From Bacteroidales bacterium (GTDB lineage: Bacteria; Bacteroidota; Bacteroidia; Bacteroidales; UBA932), in the NCBI GenBank assembly GCA_024699055.1, contig JAILQG010000085.1:1-37504 (forward strand): a stretch of 37,504 nucleotides of DNA, given 5' to 3'. A model generated the notes under the pieces. It did no database searches, was not told where the DNA came from, and saw nothing but the letters and a program-made list of their open reading frames with translations. Position 1 is the first letter of the stretch. Each line of letters opens with the position of its first letter. Of this stretch, positions 1 to 7,730 are shown one piece after another. The position numbers were made by a program, and so were the translations under genes.

Positions 1-143
1 AAAGCGAGAATATATGCATTGTTTTCTCCCGCGGAAATAAAACTAGCTGGTGCGGTAAGAAACGTCCCAGATTTTACAATTGCAAAAGTAAGATTTCGGC
101 CCACCGCTTTCCAACATATCTTCGGCTGAAAAAATAAGTCCAT
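1..143 (-). CDS. Partial TaqI-like target-recognition cassette, runs off left edge
   Basis: Read on the minus strand from an ATG at 143, the frame is open to the window edge and reads MDLFFQPKICWKAVGR, then LTFAIVKSGTFLTAPASFIS. The FFxPKIxW opening, the following hydrophobic strand and the G-x-F-L-T segment match the TaqI/Eco57I-type C-terminal specificity domain, and it aligns with FFKPKIAW in the methylase at 563-4114. No methylase motifs are attached in the window, so this is either a silent alternative specificity module or the start of another gene copy continuing to the left. It is oriented head to head with the cassette at 130-561, and the two overlap around 130-175. The family call is by motif reading; the cassette role is inference. 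Confidence 0.5.
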   Translation of the reverse strand, partial: MDLFFQPKICWKAVGRNLTFAIVKSGTFLTAPASFISAGENNAYILA

Positions 144-561
144 TAATACTAATTGGGAGGAATTCTCTAAGCCAAAAATCACATATCCTAATATGACAAA
201 GTACCTACCGTTTGTGTACGATACGAATGGTTTCTATACAAATCAAAAATGCTTTATTATTACTGGGGAGCATATGGCTTTTTTGAATGCTTTTTTAAGT
301 TCTCCTATTTTTAGGTATTGCTTTAGGGATTGCTTCCCAGAGTTGCAAGGCGGTACTCGAGAACTTAGTAAAATATTCTTTGACAAAATACCAGTTCTGA
401 GAGTTTCTGGGGAAATCAACAAATGGTTTAATTCCAAAGTTGAGGATATACAACATTCCTTTTCCCCTCAAAAAGAACAACGGATAAACCGAAGATTATA
501 TGATATATACAAGCTCTCAGAGGATGATATTCAAACGATAGAAAGCTTTGATTCAAAATAA
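130..561 (+). CDS. Silent, inverted C-terminal target-recognition cassette of an Eco57I-like methylase
   Basis: The frame opens right after a TGA at 127-129 and has no start codon before ATG 193. It reads EEFSKPKITYPNMTKYLPFV, then YDTNGFYTNQKCFIITGE and a GGTRELSKIFFDKIPVL segment. This is the TaqI-like specificity domain of type II methylases: KPKI strand, FxxD..GFY..., FIITG, and the (Q/R)x(F)FxxIP(V/I) closing motif. It aligns with the last 130 or so residues of the methylase at 563-4114 but differs through the variable part. Its stop codon (559-561) lies one base from the methylase stop (563-565), tail to tail. No methylase core and no evident promoter are present, so it is unlikely to work alone. 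It is best read as a stored alternative specificity end, though decay of a duplicated gene is also possible. Translation from ATG 193 would give 122 residues. Confidence 0.55.
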   Translation, partial: KNKSINTNWEEFSKPKITYPNMTKYLPFVYDTNGFYTNQKCFIITGEHMAFLNAFLSSPIFRYCFRDCFPELQGGTRELSKIFFDKIPVLRVSGEINKWFNSKVEDIQHSFSPQKEQRINRRLYDIYKLSEDDIQTIESFDSK

Positions 562-562
562 C

Positions 563-3500
563 TTAACGACCAGAGTCCAATATCTCTTCCTTTCTTAGTC
601 TTATATATTCGGCAATAAAGCACTTCTCATCTGGAGAGAAGTCGAAGGCATCGAACGGGTCCTTGTCCCTTGGCGGTGCTGGAGGAATTGGGATATTTTC
701 AATAAATTGCTGTCGCATCTGAAAACCGCCATTATCTAGAGTCGCCACGTTATTGAAAAAGTAATATGCTGCATACTCCGAGTTCAAAATGGAGATAAAA
801 TGTTCAAGTTTATCACCGACTATGAAGCACAAACTATCGACGGTAAAAATCCCACTCGGAACTTGACAAAAACGAGGGAATGCATCGATGTCTGAACGCG
901 TTAAGCGCATTAGCCTGGCCCATGCGATTTTCGGCTTAAAGAAATCCTCCAAATAAGCGCAGTTCCTAAGGTTATACGGTGTATCGCCCTGATCGGCTCT
1001 ATCCTTTATTTTGTCCCAATACTTATCTAAATGAGCCTTGACTGCGGGATAATCCTCGATTCTAATTCGAGGAAGATGTCCTTTTACACCATTATGAGTA
1101 TTAATAAGCCACAGGTTTGCCCACTCATATCCATATCTCTTGATATCTCTGCCACGAAGAATCGGTCGTATTAACGCGTCAGTTCGCTTGCGCTCATCCT
1201 CATTGGAGCAGTTAGCCAATATTTCATCTCGTTTCTCGGTGGTAACAATGAAAGCATCATTGAAACCAGTCTTGATCCCATAGTTGATTTGGATATCCCA
1301 ATCTTTGAGTGGTGTTCCAACAGCTTCAATCTTCTTTTTTATACTTTGTTCGATGGGAGATAGAATTACCCAACTGTCACCTCCAGAGAAGTCACAGTAA
1401 GAACCCTGCTGCTGAACGAAAACGCTCAATTGCTTAAGGCTATCCTTGTTCTGTTTGTTAGTGACAGCGCAGAGGGTTTTATGTACATTCGCTCCCTTTT
1501 CAAACAGCAGGATGTTGGTGTCCACCGTAGCGCTCTCAAAGACCTTTACGCCACCAAAATCAATCAACAATTGCGGATTTGTCTTCGTAGAAAGGAAGGA
1601 GCGGAGTTTTTCTCCATAACCAGCTCTCATCCACTTGTTGGATGTGATGTAGCATAGATGACCTGACTTCTTCAGAAGTTGCCATCCTCTCTCGTAAAAC
1701 AAACAGTAGATGTCCCCGGTGCTAGCAAAGGAGTGGTAACCACATGGAGCATATAATTTCCCAAGCTCTCCACCATTATTCTGGAGTTGGATGTAGGGCG
1801 GATTACCTATCACAATATCAAATCCGTCCTTCACGTTAAACATCCACTCCGCAGAGAAAAATTCAGACGAGGCATTCTGGTCATATGGATTCCAATCGGT
1901 AATCTGTTTAACCGCCGCTTCGAAACCTTGGAGTTTTCCTTTATTCCGTTCTTTAGAAATTTGTTGCTGAAGCCATTTAATCCTGCTATTAATCTCGTCG
2001 CGTTTCTTTTTGTTAATATCTTCACGAAAGATCGTATCAGGAGACTCTAAAACGCCAAATAACGTAACTTCTGGTTCCTTCGTAAAATCAACCCATACTT
2101 CATCTTTATATGCGAAGGCCTCATTCCGGAGCTTTTCAATTTCAATCTCGCATACTGCTATCTTTTCTTCGTCGGGCTCACTGACATCGGTTAAGATGTG
2201 GGTCAAAATCTCCTCTCTCTTCCTTTCATCAGCAGCACGATATCTTCTTTTTTCTGCAGTGGTACGAGCACCAAAATGCTTTTGACGGATTTCTATCAAT
2301 TCTTGTTGTAGTGCCTCCAAATCCTTATCATTCGTCCACTCGCCGGAATATTTAGTTATGTCCGCAGATAGCAGAGAATTAGCACACACAAACTTTGTCT
2401 CGAGATTTGGGAGGGTAGGTATCCCATAATTAGGTTTTGATGGATCTTTTTCGCAATCGCATATGAGAGATATAAAGAAGCGCAATTTGCTAATTTGAAC
2501 AGCAATACTCTGAATATCAATCCCATAAATGCAATTCTCAATTAGCGAAAGCTTTAATTGATAGACGCTTTCTTCAGGGGCTATCCTCTCAAGAATGTCA
2601 ACGATTCGATTAAGGACTCCCATCGGGAACGCCCCAGACCCACATGCCGGGTCAAGTATTTTGATACTTTTAAGTCGCTTGGCAATATCTGCATACCGTG
2701 CCTCATTCTCGGGGATTGGGGTAAAACTATCGCTCAATAATAAACGTGTAAACTCAGAGTCCCCTAAATACGCTATAAGGCTTTCGTCAACCATATAGTT
2801 TACGACTTCGCGAGGAGTATAGAATGAGCCGCTCTGATTTCTAGCAGTTTCTTTTGTCTCTGGATTGTATGCGCCAAGCAGGTTTTCAAAAACTTTACCA
2901 AGCAACTCTGGGTCCAACGCTACTTGCTGCTCATTGGGGGTATTCTCTTCTATAGTAAAATTATACCTGTTTAATATAGAAAATAGGCCGTGTTCCGGGT
3001 GAAAAAAAAGAATGTTTGGAACGAAAGCACGATATTTATAGCGACCATCAGCGAACTGTTTATCGTTTCGACTGAATCCATCGTAATTATAAGCTTTTTC
3101 TACACCATCATACTTTTTTGTTTTATCCAAGCATTCGAAAAGACCACCATTTAGGAATGGCACACTAGAAAACATTTTTATCACATCGTCCTCACCTATT
3201 GAGAACAACTCGGAATAGCGATACGTAGTCTTGACCCCCCTTCCCCCAACTGTTTTTTCAAAACAGCGCTTATTCCCCTCTTCGTCAATGATTGCTCGGT
3301 TGAGGGTTGCAAAGAATAAATTCTGAAGAATTGCGTTATAATATGTTCCGCTGGTTTTGCTTTGAGGGTCGAAATCCTTGATAACTTTTTTCATCTGCTT
3401 AGCATCAAATAACTTTGATGGAACCAGATCTTTTTGTTTGATAAACCAGACGAACATCAGCCTTGTAATTAGGCGGATAATCTTAGTATCTATCTGCTCG

Positions 3501-4114
3501 CGGTCATCATCTTCGGTGGCAGTATTGTTGGGGAAGGTAACGCCAGTATCATCCTTGATGGCCCACTGGTACCAGTCAAAGAGTTCATTATAGAACTGTT
3601 TCGTTAGAGCCTCAACAGAGAAAGCATTCTTCAGATTCTCGAACGTGATGCCGTTCTTCTGAAGGAATTCAAAACGGGCGACCGGAGTATTGTAAAAACT
3701 ATTCTCGTCGCCAAATACATACGTGAAGCGGCGGGGAGACATCGCCTCCTCTTTAATATCGCAGATTAATGAAAGGCGCCAGTGGTTACCCTCAGAAAAG
3801 ACAGCCAAAGCAGCGTCAAACTCTCCCCAGTTGGGGTTGATAAAGGACTTGACGAGTTGCCTCAAGCCCACTTTCTTATGAACAACGGAACCTTTGGTAA
3901 TCTCATACCAGAATAACCCAATCCGATAGTGGTCCTCGGTATCTAACGCGCCAAGGTAGAAACCACTCTCACCATCCTTGCCCCCAACAAATTCAGGCTG
4001 AAGCCTCAACTCCTTTGAATGGAAGAAATCTTTGAGAAGCACTTGCCAAGTCCCAAGGTTAAAAGAGGACTGAAAGATAGTGCGGAGTTCAACGTTGGAA
4101 TAAATCTTTCCCAT
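563..4114 (-). CDS. Eco57I-like N6-adenine DNA methylase with TaqI-like specificity domain
   Basis: This 1183-residue protein is predicted to methylate adenine in DNA and, with the upstream helicase, to form a restriction or defence system. Visible parts are a long N-terminal region of unclear function (1-400), the AdoMet motif DPACGSGAF (about 488-496), GIDIQ (531-535), a charged helical insert (600-740), and the catalytic motif NPPY (771-774) typical of gamma-class N6-adenine methylases. A C-terminal target-recognition region (about 940-1145) contains YGIKTGFNDAF, LRGRDIKRY and FFKPKIAW and closes with FIENIPIPP. I could not identify a certain nuclease active site. The gene sits 7 bp after the helicase gene (4122-7400) and is surely co-transcribed with it. 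It resembles PglX/Eco57I family proteins, but no other BREX or DISARM gene lies in the window. Its base composition is more AT-rich than the genes right of 7700, suggesting transfer. Confidence 0.88.
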   Translation of the reverse strand: MGKIYSNVELRTIFQSSFNLGTWQVLLKDFFHSKELRLQPEFVGGKDGESGFYLGALDTEDHYRIGLFWYEITKGSVVHKKVGLRQLVKSFINPNWGEFDAALAVFSEGNHWRLSLICDIKEEAMSPRRFTYVFGDENSFYNTPVARFEFLQKNGITFENLKNAFSVEALTKQFYNELFDWYQWAIKDDTGVTFPNNTATEDDDREQIDTKIIRLITRLMFVWFIKQKDLVPSKLFDAKQMKKVIKDFDPQSKTSGTYYNAILQNLFFATLNRAIIDEEGNKRCFEKTVGGRGVKTTYRYSELFSIGEDDVIKMFSSVPFLNGGLFECLDKTKKYDGVEKAYNYDGFSRNDKQFADGRYKYRAFVPNILFFHPEHGLFSILNRYNFTIEENTPNEQQVALDPELLGKVFENLLGAYNPETKETARNQSGSFYTPREVVNYMVDESLIAYLGDSEFTRLLLSDSFTPIPENEARYADIAKRLKSIKILDPACGSGAFPMGVLNRIVDILERIAPEESVYQLKLSLIENCIYGIDIQSIAVQISKLRFFISLICDCEKDPSKPNYGIPTLPNLETKFVCANSLLSADITKYSGEWTNDKDLEALQQELIEIRQKHFGARTTAEKRRYRAADERKREEILTHILTDVSEPDEEKIAVCEIEIEKLRNEAFAYKDEVWVDFTKEPEVTLFGVLESPDTIFREDINKKKRDEINSRIKWLQQQISKERNKGKLQGFEAAVKQITDWNPYDQNASSEFFSAEWMFNVKDGFDIVIGNPPYIQLQNNGGELGKLYAPCGYHSFASTGDIYCLFYERGWQLLKKSGHLCYITSNKWMRAGYGEKLRSFLSTKTNPQLLIDFGGVKVFESATVDTNILLFEKGANVHKTLCAVTNKQNKDSLKQLSVFVQQQGSYCDFSGGDSWVILSPIEQSIKKKIEAVGTPLKDWDIQINYGIKTGFNDAFIVTTEKRDEILANCSNEDERKRTDALIRPILRGRDIKRYGYEWANLWLINTHNGVKGHLPRIRIEDYPAVKAHLDKYWDKIKDRADQGDTPYNLRNCAYLEDFFKPKIAWARLMRLTRSDIDAFPRFCQVPSGIFTVDSLCFIVGDKLEHFISILNSEYAAYYFFNNVATLDNGGFQMRQQFIENIPIPPAPPRDKDPFDAFDFSPDEKCFIAEYIRLRKEEILDSGR

Positions 4115-4121
4115 GATTTAC

Positions 4122-7100
4122 CTATTTAAACGTTTCTGATATGATGATTCGTGGATCTTCCACTTCCTGCTGGCTATTCCTCTCTTTCCTTGTTTGAGAG
4201 TGGTAAGTCTGAATCAAGCCGTCAATCTTCGTGGAGATGTAGTATTCCTTTTCTTTCATCAAGACTCTATCATTATGGAATTCGCCGGCCAGGGCTTTCA
4301 AGAAGCGGGGAAGCTGGGCATAAACACCATCATTGATATAATTAATAAGGATGTCACACTTAGCCAGCAAGTCAGAATCCTGCGTTATTTTTTTGACTGT
4401 GCGCAGGAAGTTATTAGCACGGAGCGAGGTCTGGTCCAAGTCAACTCTTCTGGCTGTATTATCGTCCCTGGCTTCCATCACGGCGTAAGAGTAACTGTCA
4501 AGAGCCCTATTTACATGCTCAAAATGGGTGTTGTCATCACCGAACGGCGCAGGAAGCTCTTCTGGTTTCGCTTTTAGATACTTGACGGCTTCAAGGAAGT
4601 CAAGTGGTTCAACTGCCTTAGAATTCACAAGATAGAATTCCGTTTTTACGTTGGATGAGACAAATACTATTGAATTTCCCGAATGCTTTCCTGTGTCTCT
4701 CATGACACGGCTCTTCATGGGGAGATTCTTTATCTTGTTATAGAGTTTACGTTCCTTGGCATAAAGCTCTCTCACTTCACGTAGCAGCTGAATCTTCTTA
4801 TCAACCGCGTCGCGGACATTGCTATCAAACATCTCAAACTGCTTCACGATTTCCTCACGGGAGTAAATCTGGGCGTCCTCTCCGAAGGCTGAGTGGAAGC
4901 CTTGCAGTTTCATGAGAGCGTTCTCATAAAGCTGTATCTGGCTATTTCCCTGCTTGGAGGGGTAGAACATATAGTTGTAGATATTCTCAGCCACGGAGCC
5001 AATACGATTGACGCGTCCTATGCGCTGCATAAGCCTGGTTGCATTCCAGGGGGAATCGTAATTAACAATTACATTGGATCGGTGGAGGTTGACACCTTCA
5101 GCAAGTACATCGGATGTCAGGATAATATTGACCGTGTTAAGTTTGACTGGCGAATTCGCATCGAAGTTCTCTTTAACCGTCTTGACTACCTTGTTACGGT
5201 TTTGGGAGGTGACGAGGGTGATATCACAACGTCCCAGCTCGTGAATCATTCTGTCATAGAGATAATTCAACGTGTCAACACTCTCTGAGAAAATGACCAG
5301 TTTCCCTTCCTTGTTGATTTCGGGGAGCATTAATTCCTTATCCAGGACCTCCATGAACAAATCATACTTCGGATCATCGTTCTCCTGCTTCCAGTCATCA
5401 ATTAGGTACTCGAGGACATCCTTATCGTCCTTGAGGAGCTTCAGAAGCTTCGGGTCAAAATCGTCCGGAGAGAAAGTAATCTCATCTGCAAGATATCCCT
5501 TTGCAACAGCATACTCGATGATCTCATCGAGTTCCATTCCTTTGGCTTGCAGGTCCTTAACTTTCAAATCGGGAGCGATGATTACACGGCCCTCATTGAA
5601 CATCCTAATCATGTCATTGGTGATGCGCAGTAGGGTCTGAAGGGACTTCTTAAAAGCATGAAAGCTGCTCTCCAGACGCTTTACCATATGCACCTTATAG
5701 ATTCCTGCCAGAGATTGACCAAGATGTACGGCATTTTGGTATTTGCTCTGGAACTCAGGTTTCAAGAATTCGATGGCACGGTACCTTGCATACTCTAGAT
5801 GCATGGGATTTGCCGGCTCTGTCAGGTAGGACAATGTATTGAAGAAACGCTCACTTGTATCTTCATCCATTGCATATTCGAGGATATTTGGCGCAAGAAT
5901 ATTCGGGAATACAATATGCTGGCGCTCGAGATCCTTCCTATAGTCCGGGTCGTTGAGGATGTTATGCCGTGTCCTTCTCACCGTGACCTTATCTATGACT
6001 TTCTCACGAATTACATCGTAGATCTTGTCAACTTCCGATGTGATATCACGCTGGTCCCTTTCCCTCATCAACTTTCCATACTCTGCGATATAAGGTGCGA
6101 AGAAGGCTTTCAGGTTGGGAATTCCGTCAATAGTACAACTCTGGCTATTCTGGAAAAGTAGAAGCTGGTTCAAAAGATCCTGCGGGCGGTTATTCAAAGG
6201 AGTAGCGGAGAGTAGCATCACTTTCTTCTGGAGGCTCCTTAAGAGACCGACATTGGCACACGCAGACTTGCAAATCTTCTGCAATTCATCATATTTCCCG
6301 GATTGGTCGCTGCGGAATCCATGGGCCTCATCAACGATAATTAGGTCAAATTCCTCTTTCTCCTTGTACTGGTTCTCTCCGTTGAGCACTTTATGAAGGC
6401 TACCATTGGTAATAAACTGAGCCTTGCGTTCTATCCCAAACAACTTGAAAGTCTGCTTCCAGTTGTCTTCCAATGCCGGTGGATAGATAACAAGGATGCT
6501 CGTGTTTTTCCCGTTTGCTTCAATATAGCGTTTTGCTATCATCGTCGCAATCATTGTTTTTCCAAGACCCACGACGTCTGCCAGGAAGAGTCCGTTGTGT
6601 TTAAGCAGCATCTGGTATCCCTGGATAACAGCATCTTTTTGGTATTTCAGATCCAGGACACCATCAGGAAGTTGGATTGTAAAATCGTCCTCAACCTGAT
6701 CACCGAAGGTGTCGATGAGAACCTTGATATAGATTTCGTATGGAGTCGGTTGATAGCCGAGGTAGGTTTTCTTTTTGTTGAGTTCTATATCTTCCAAGGA
6801 GAGCGGAATTGCCTCTTCCCACAAAGTATCAAATTCTCCCTTACAGTAAGCCACATCATCATAATCCTTCATGGCTACGTTTAGCTCATAGCGAGGAGGT
6901 TCTGTGATGCCCAATCCGGAATCGGAGATATTGGAAGAACCCATTATCACCCATCCATCAGTATTCTCATTGTGATTCTGGGGCAGGCATAAGTAGAACT
7001 TTGCATGAAGATTCTTTGAGCCATGAATTCTCATCTGAAGCCTTCCGGATGTCAAATCCTCACACATCTGAAGGATGCCCTCCTCGACTTCTTTGCTATA

Positions 7101-7400
7101 CTTGGCGTTGAGGATATCATCCTTGAATTGGTCACTATACACTTTCTTGGCCTTGGTCTCATCCGTAAGCATCAGAAGAGCCTGATTGTGGCGCCTAAAC
7201 AATTCGTCCACGTTAATGCCCACGAGAATCTTAATCTCGGACACATCTCCTAACTCTTTCCTGAGCTTGAAATACCCAGAGGAACGGAAGAATCCGACGA
7301 CGGCAAGGAACCGGTCAAAATTGGCCATTCCTTGAGCAATGCCTCTTAACTTCGCGAAGAGAGTATTCTCCCCGTTGTTGTTAAAGAATTTTGAACTCAT
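4122..7400 (-). CDS. PLD-nuclease-domain SNF2/DEAH helicase, defence-associated
   Basis: This 1092-residue protein starts with a phospholipase-D-like domain: LHAKFYL (His132, Lys134) followed by GSSNIS (154-159) is one HxK...GSxN motif as in PLD nucleases. A superfamily 2 helicase of SNF2/HepA type follows, with Walker A-like DVVGLGKT (about 275-282), DEAH box (357-360), motif III LLSATPLNN (397-404), and helicase C-terminal motif VI QRIGRVNRIGS. Only one HxK half-motif is clear, so nuclease activity would need a dimer or may be absent. It is first in an operon with the adenine methylase 7 bp downstream. PLD-helicase plus Eco57I-like methylase pairs are found in bacterial defence islands; DISARM carries related parts as separate genes. 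ATP-dependent DNA translocation and restriction of unmodified DNA is the likely role (inference). Confidence 0.88.
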   Translation of the reverse strand: MSSKFFNNNGENTLFAKLRGIAQGMANFDRFLAVVGFFRSSGYFKLRKELGDVSEIKILVGINVDELFRRHNQALLMLTDETKAKKVYSDQFKDDILNAKYSKEVEEGILQMCEDLTSGRLQMRIHGSKNLHAKFYLCLPQNHNENTDGWVIMGSSNISDSGLGITEPPRYELNVAMKDYDDVAYCKGEFDTLWEEAIPLSLEDIELNKKKTYLGYQPTPYEIYIKVLIDTFGDQVEDDFTIQLPDGVLDLKYQKDAVIQGYQMLLKHNGLFLADVVGLGKTMIATMIAKRYIEANGKNTSILVIYPPALEDNWKQTFKLFGIERKAQFITNGSLHKVLNGENQYKEKEEFDLIIVDEAHGFRSDQSGKYDELQKICKSACANVGLLRSLQKKVMLLSATPLNNRPQDLLNQLLLFQNSQSCTIDGIPNLKAFFAPYIAEYGKLMRERDQRDITSEVDKIYDVIREKVIDKVTVRRTRHNILNDPDYRKDLERQHIVFPNILAPNILEYAMDEDTSERFFNTLSYLTEPANPMHLEYARYRAIEFLKPEFQSKYQNAVHLGQSLAGIYKVHMVKRLESSFHAFKKSLQTLLRITNDMIRMFNEGRVIIAPDLKVKDLQAKGMELDEIIEYAVAKGYLADEITFSPDDFDPKLLKLLKDDKDVLEYLIDDWKQENDDPKYDLFMEVLDKELMLPEINKEGKLVIFSESVDTLNYLYDRMIHELGRCDITLVTSQNRNKVVKTVKENFDANSPVKLNTVNIILTSDVLAEGVNLHRSNVIVNYDSPWNATRLMQRIGRVNRIGSVAENIYNYMFYPSKQGNSQIQLYENALMKLQGFHSAFGEDAQIYSREEIVKQFEMFDSNVRDAVDKKIQLLREVRELYAKERKLYNKIKNLPMKSRVMRDTGKHSGNSIVFVSSNVKTEFYLVNSKAVEPLDFLEAVKYLKAKPEELPAPFGDDNTHFEHVNRALDSYSYAVMEARDDNTARRVDLDQTSLRANNFLRTVKKITQDSDLLAKCDILINYINDGVYAQLPRFLKALAGEFHNDRVLMKEKEYYISTKIDGLIQTYHSQTRKERNSQQEVEDPRIIISETFK

Positions 7401-7423
7401 GTATTTTTTGCTGCTTAATTTGT

Positions 7424-7431
7424 CAAATATA
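7424..7431 (-). promoter_or_regulatory. -7 box of the helicase-methylase operon
   Basis: The minus strand reads TATATTTG, an exact match to the Bacteroidetes -7 consensus TAnnTTTG, 23 bp before the helicase ATG at 7400. No clear TTTG -33 element stands about 20 bp upstream; the poly-A/T tract at 7453-7460 occupies that place. Confidence 0.6.
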
Positions 7432-7464
7432 GCGATTATTTGTGTATCCCTGTAAAAAAAACAT

Positions 7465-7508
7465 GCATACTGTATGCGGATTTTTCTTTTGACAGAGCGT
7501 TGTCAAAA
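7465..7508. promoter_or_regulatory. Two perfect inverted repeats upstream of the defence operon
   Basis: GCATAC-T-GTATGC (7465-7477) and TTTTGACA-6 nt-TGTCAAAA (7487-7508) lie in the 5' control region of the helicase operon, about 50 and 80 bp upstream of the predicted start of transcription. Perfect dyads of this size may be operator sites. No regulator gene is adjacent, so the binding protein is unknown. They could also fold in RNA read through from the left-pointing gene to their right. Confidence 0.35.
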
Positions 7509-7528
7509 ACCAGCCAAGACATACAACA

Positions 7529-7559
7529 AGCCCCGCCACATTATTGATATGGCAGGGCT
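7529..7559 (-). terminator. Hairpin terminator downstream of the beta-helix lipoprotein gene
   Basis: AGCCCCGCCA and TGGCAGGGCT form a 10-bp stem (one wobble or mismatch) around an 11-nt loop. On the minus strand it is followed by a T-rich stretch (TTGTTGTATGTCTT), consistent with stopping leftward transcription from the gene at 7730-9796 before the defence operon promoter. Confidence 0.5.
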
Positions 7560-7586
7560 CGATGTGGGAGGTTATACTAAATCGTT

Positions 7587-7730
7587 ATTTAGCACCCGGC
7601 ACCCCTGTGCCCTTCGGGAGGCGTAGCCGCCCGTGGCTGCGTGAACGGGAGGGGCCCAACCACAGGTTGGGAGGGATACGGCCGGAGGCCCGTACCGGTT
7701 CGAAGGGCAGCAGGGGTGCCGGTGCTAAAT
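7587..7730. repeat. Multi-branched palindromic element (REP/MITE-like or structured RNA)
   Basis: Outer arms 7588-7616 and 7701-7729 pair over about 28 bp with only two single-base bulges; the ends read ATTTAGCACC and GGTGCTAAAT. Between them sit three smaller hairpins: 7623-7642 (CGTAGCC/GGCTGCG type), 7655-7671 (CCCAACC-ACA-GGTTGGG, perfect) and 7677-7694 (TACGGCC/GGCCCGTA). A competing hairpin CTAAAT-CGTT-ATTTAG (7577-7592) overlaps the left arm. The right arm begins directly at the stop codon of the lipoprotein gene (7730-9796). No ORF of its own is credible here. It may be a non-autonomous mobile palindromic element or a structured 3' UTR/ncRNA; the sequence alone does not decide. Confidence 0.6.

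Noticed and set aside
160..165. GAATTC palindrome at the cassette junction as recombination core
   Set aside because: Symmetry does not extend beyond six bases and the site is not shared with the methylase gene, which has GATTTC there.
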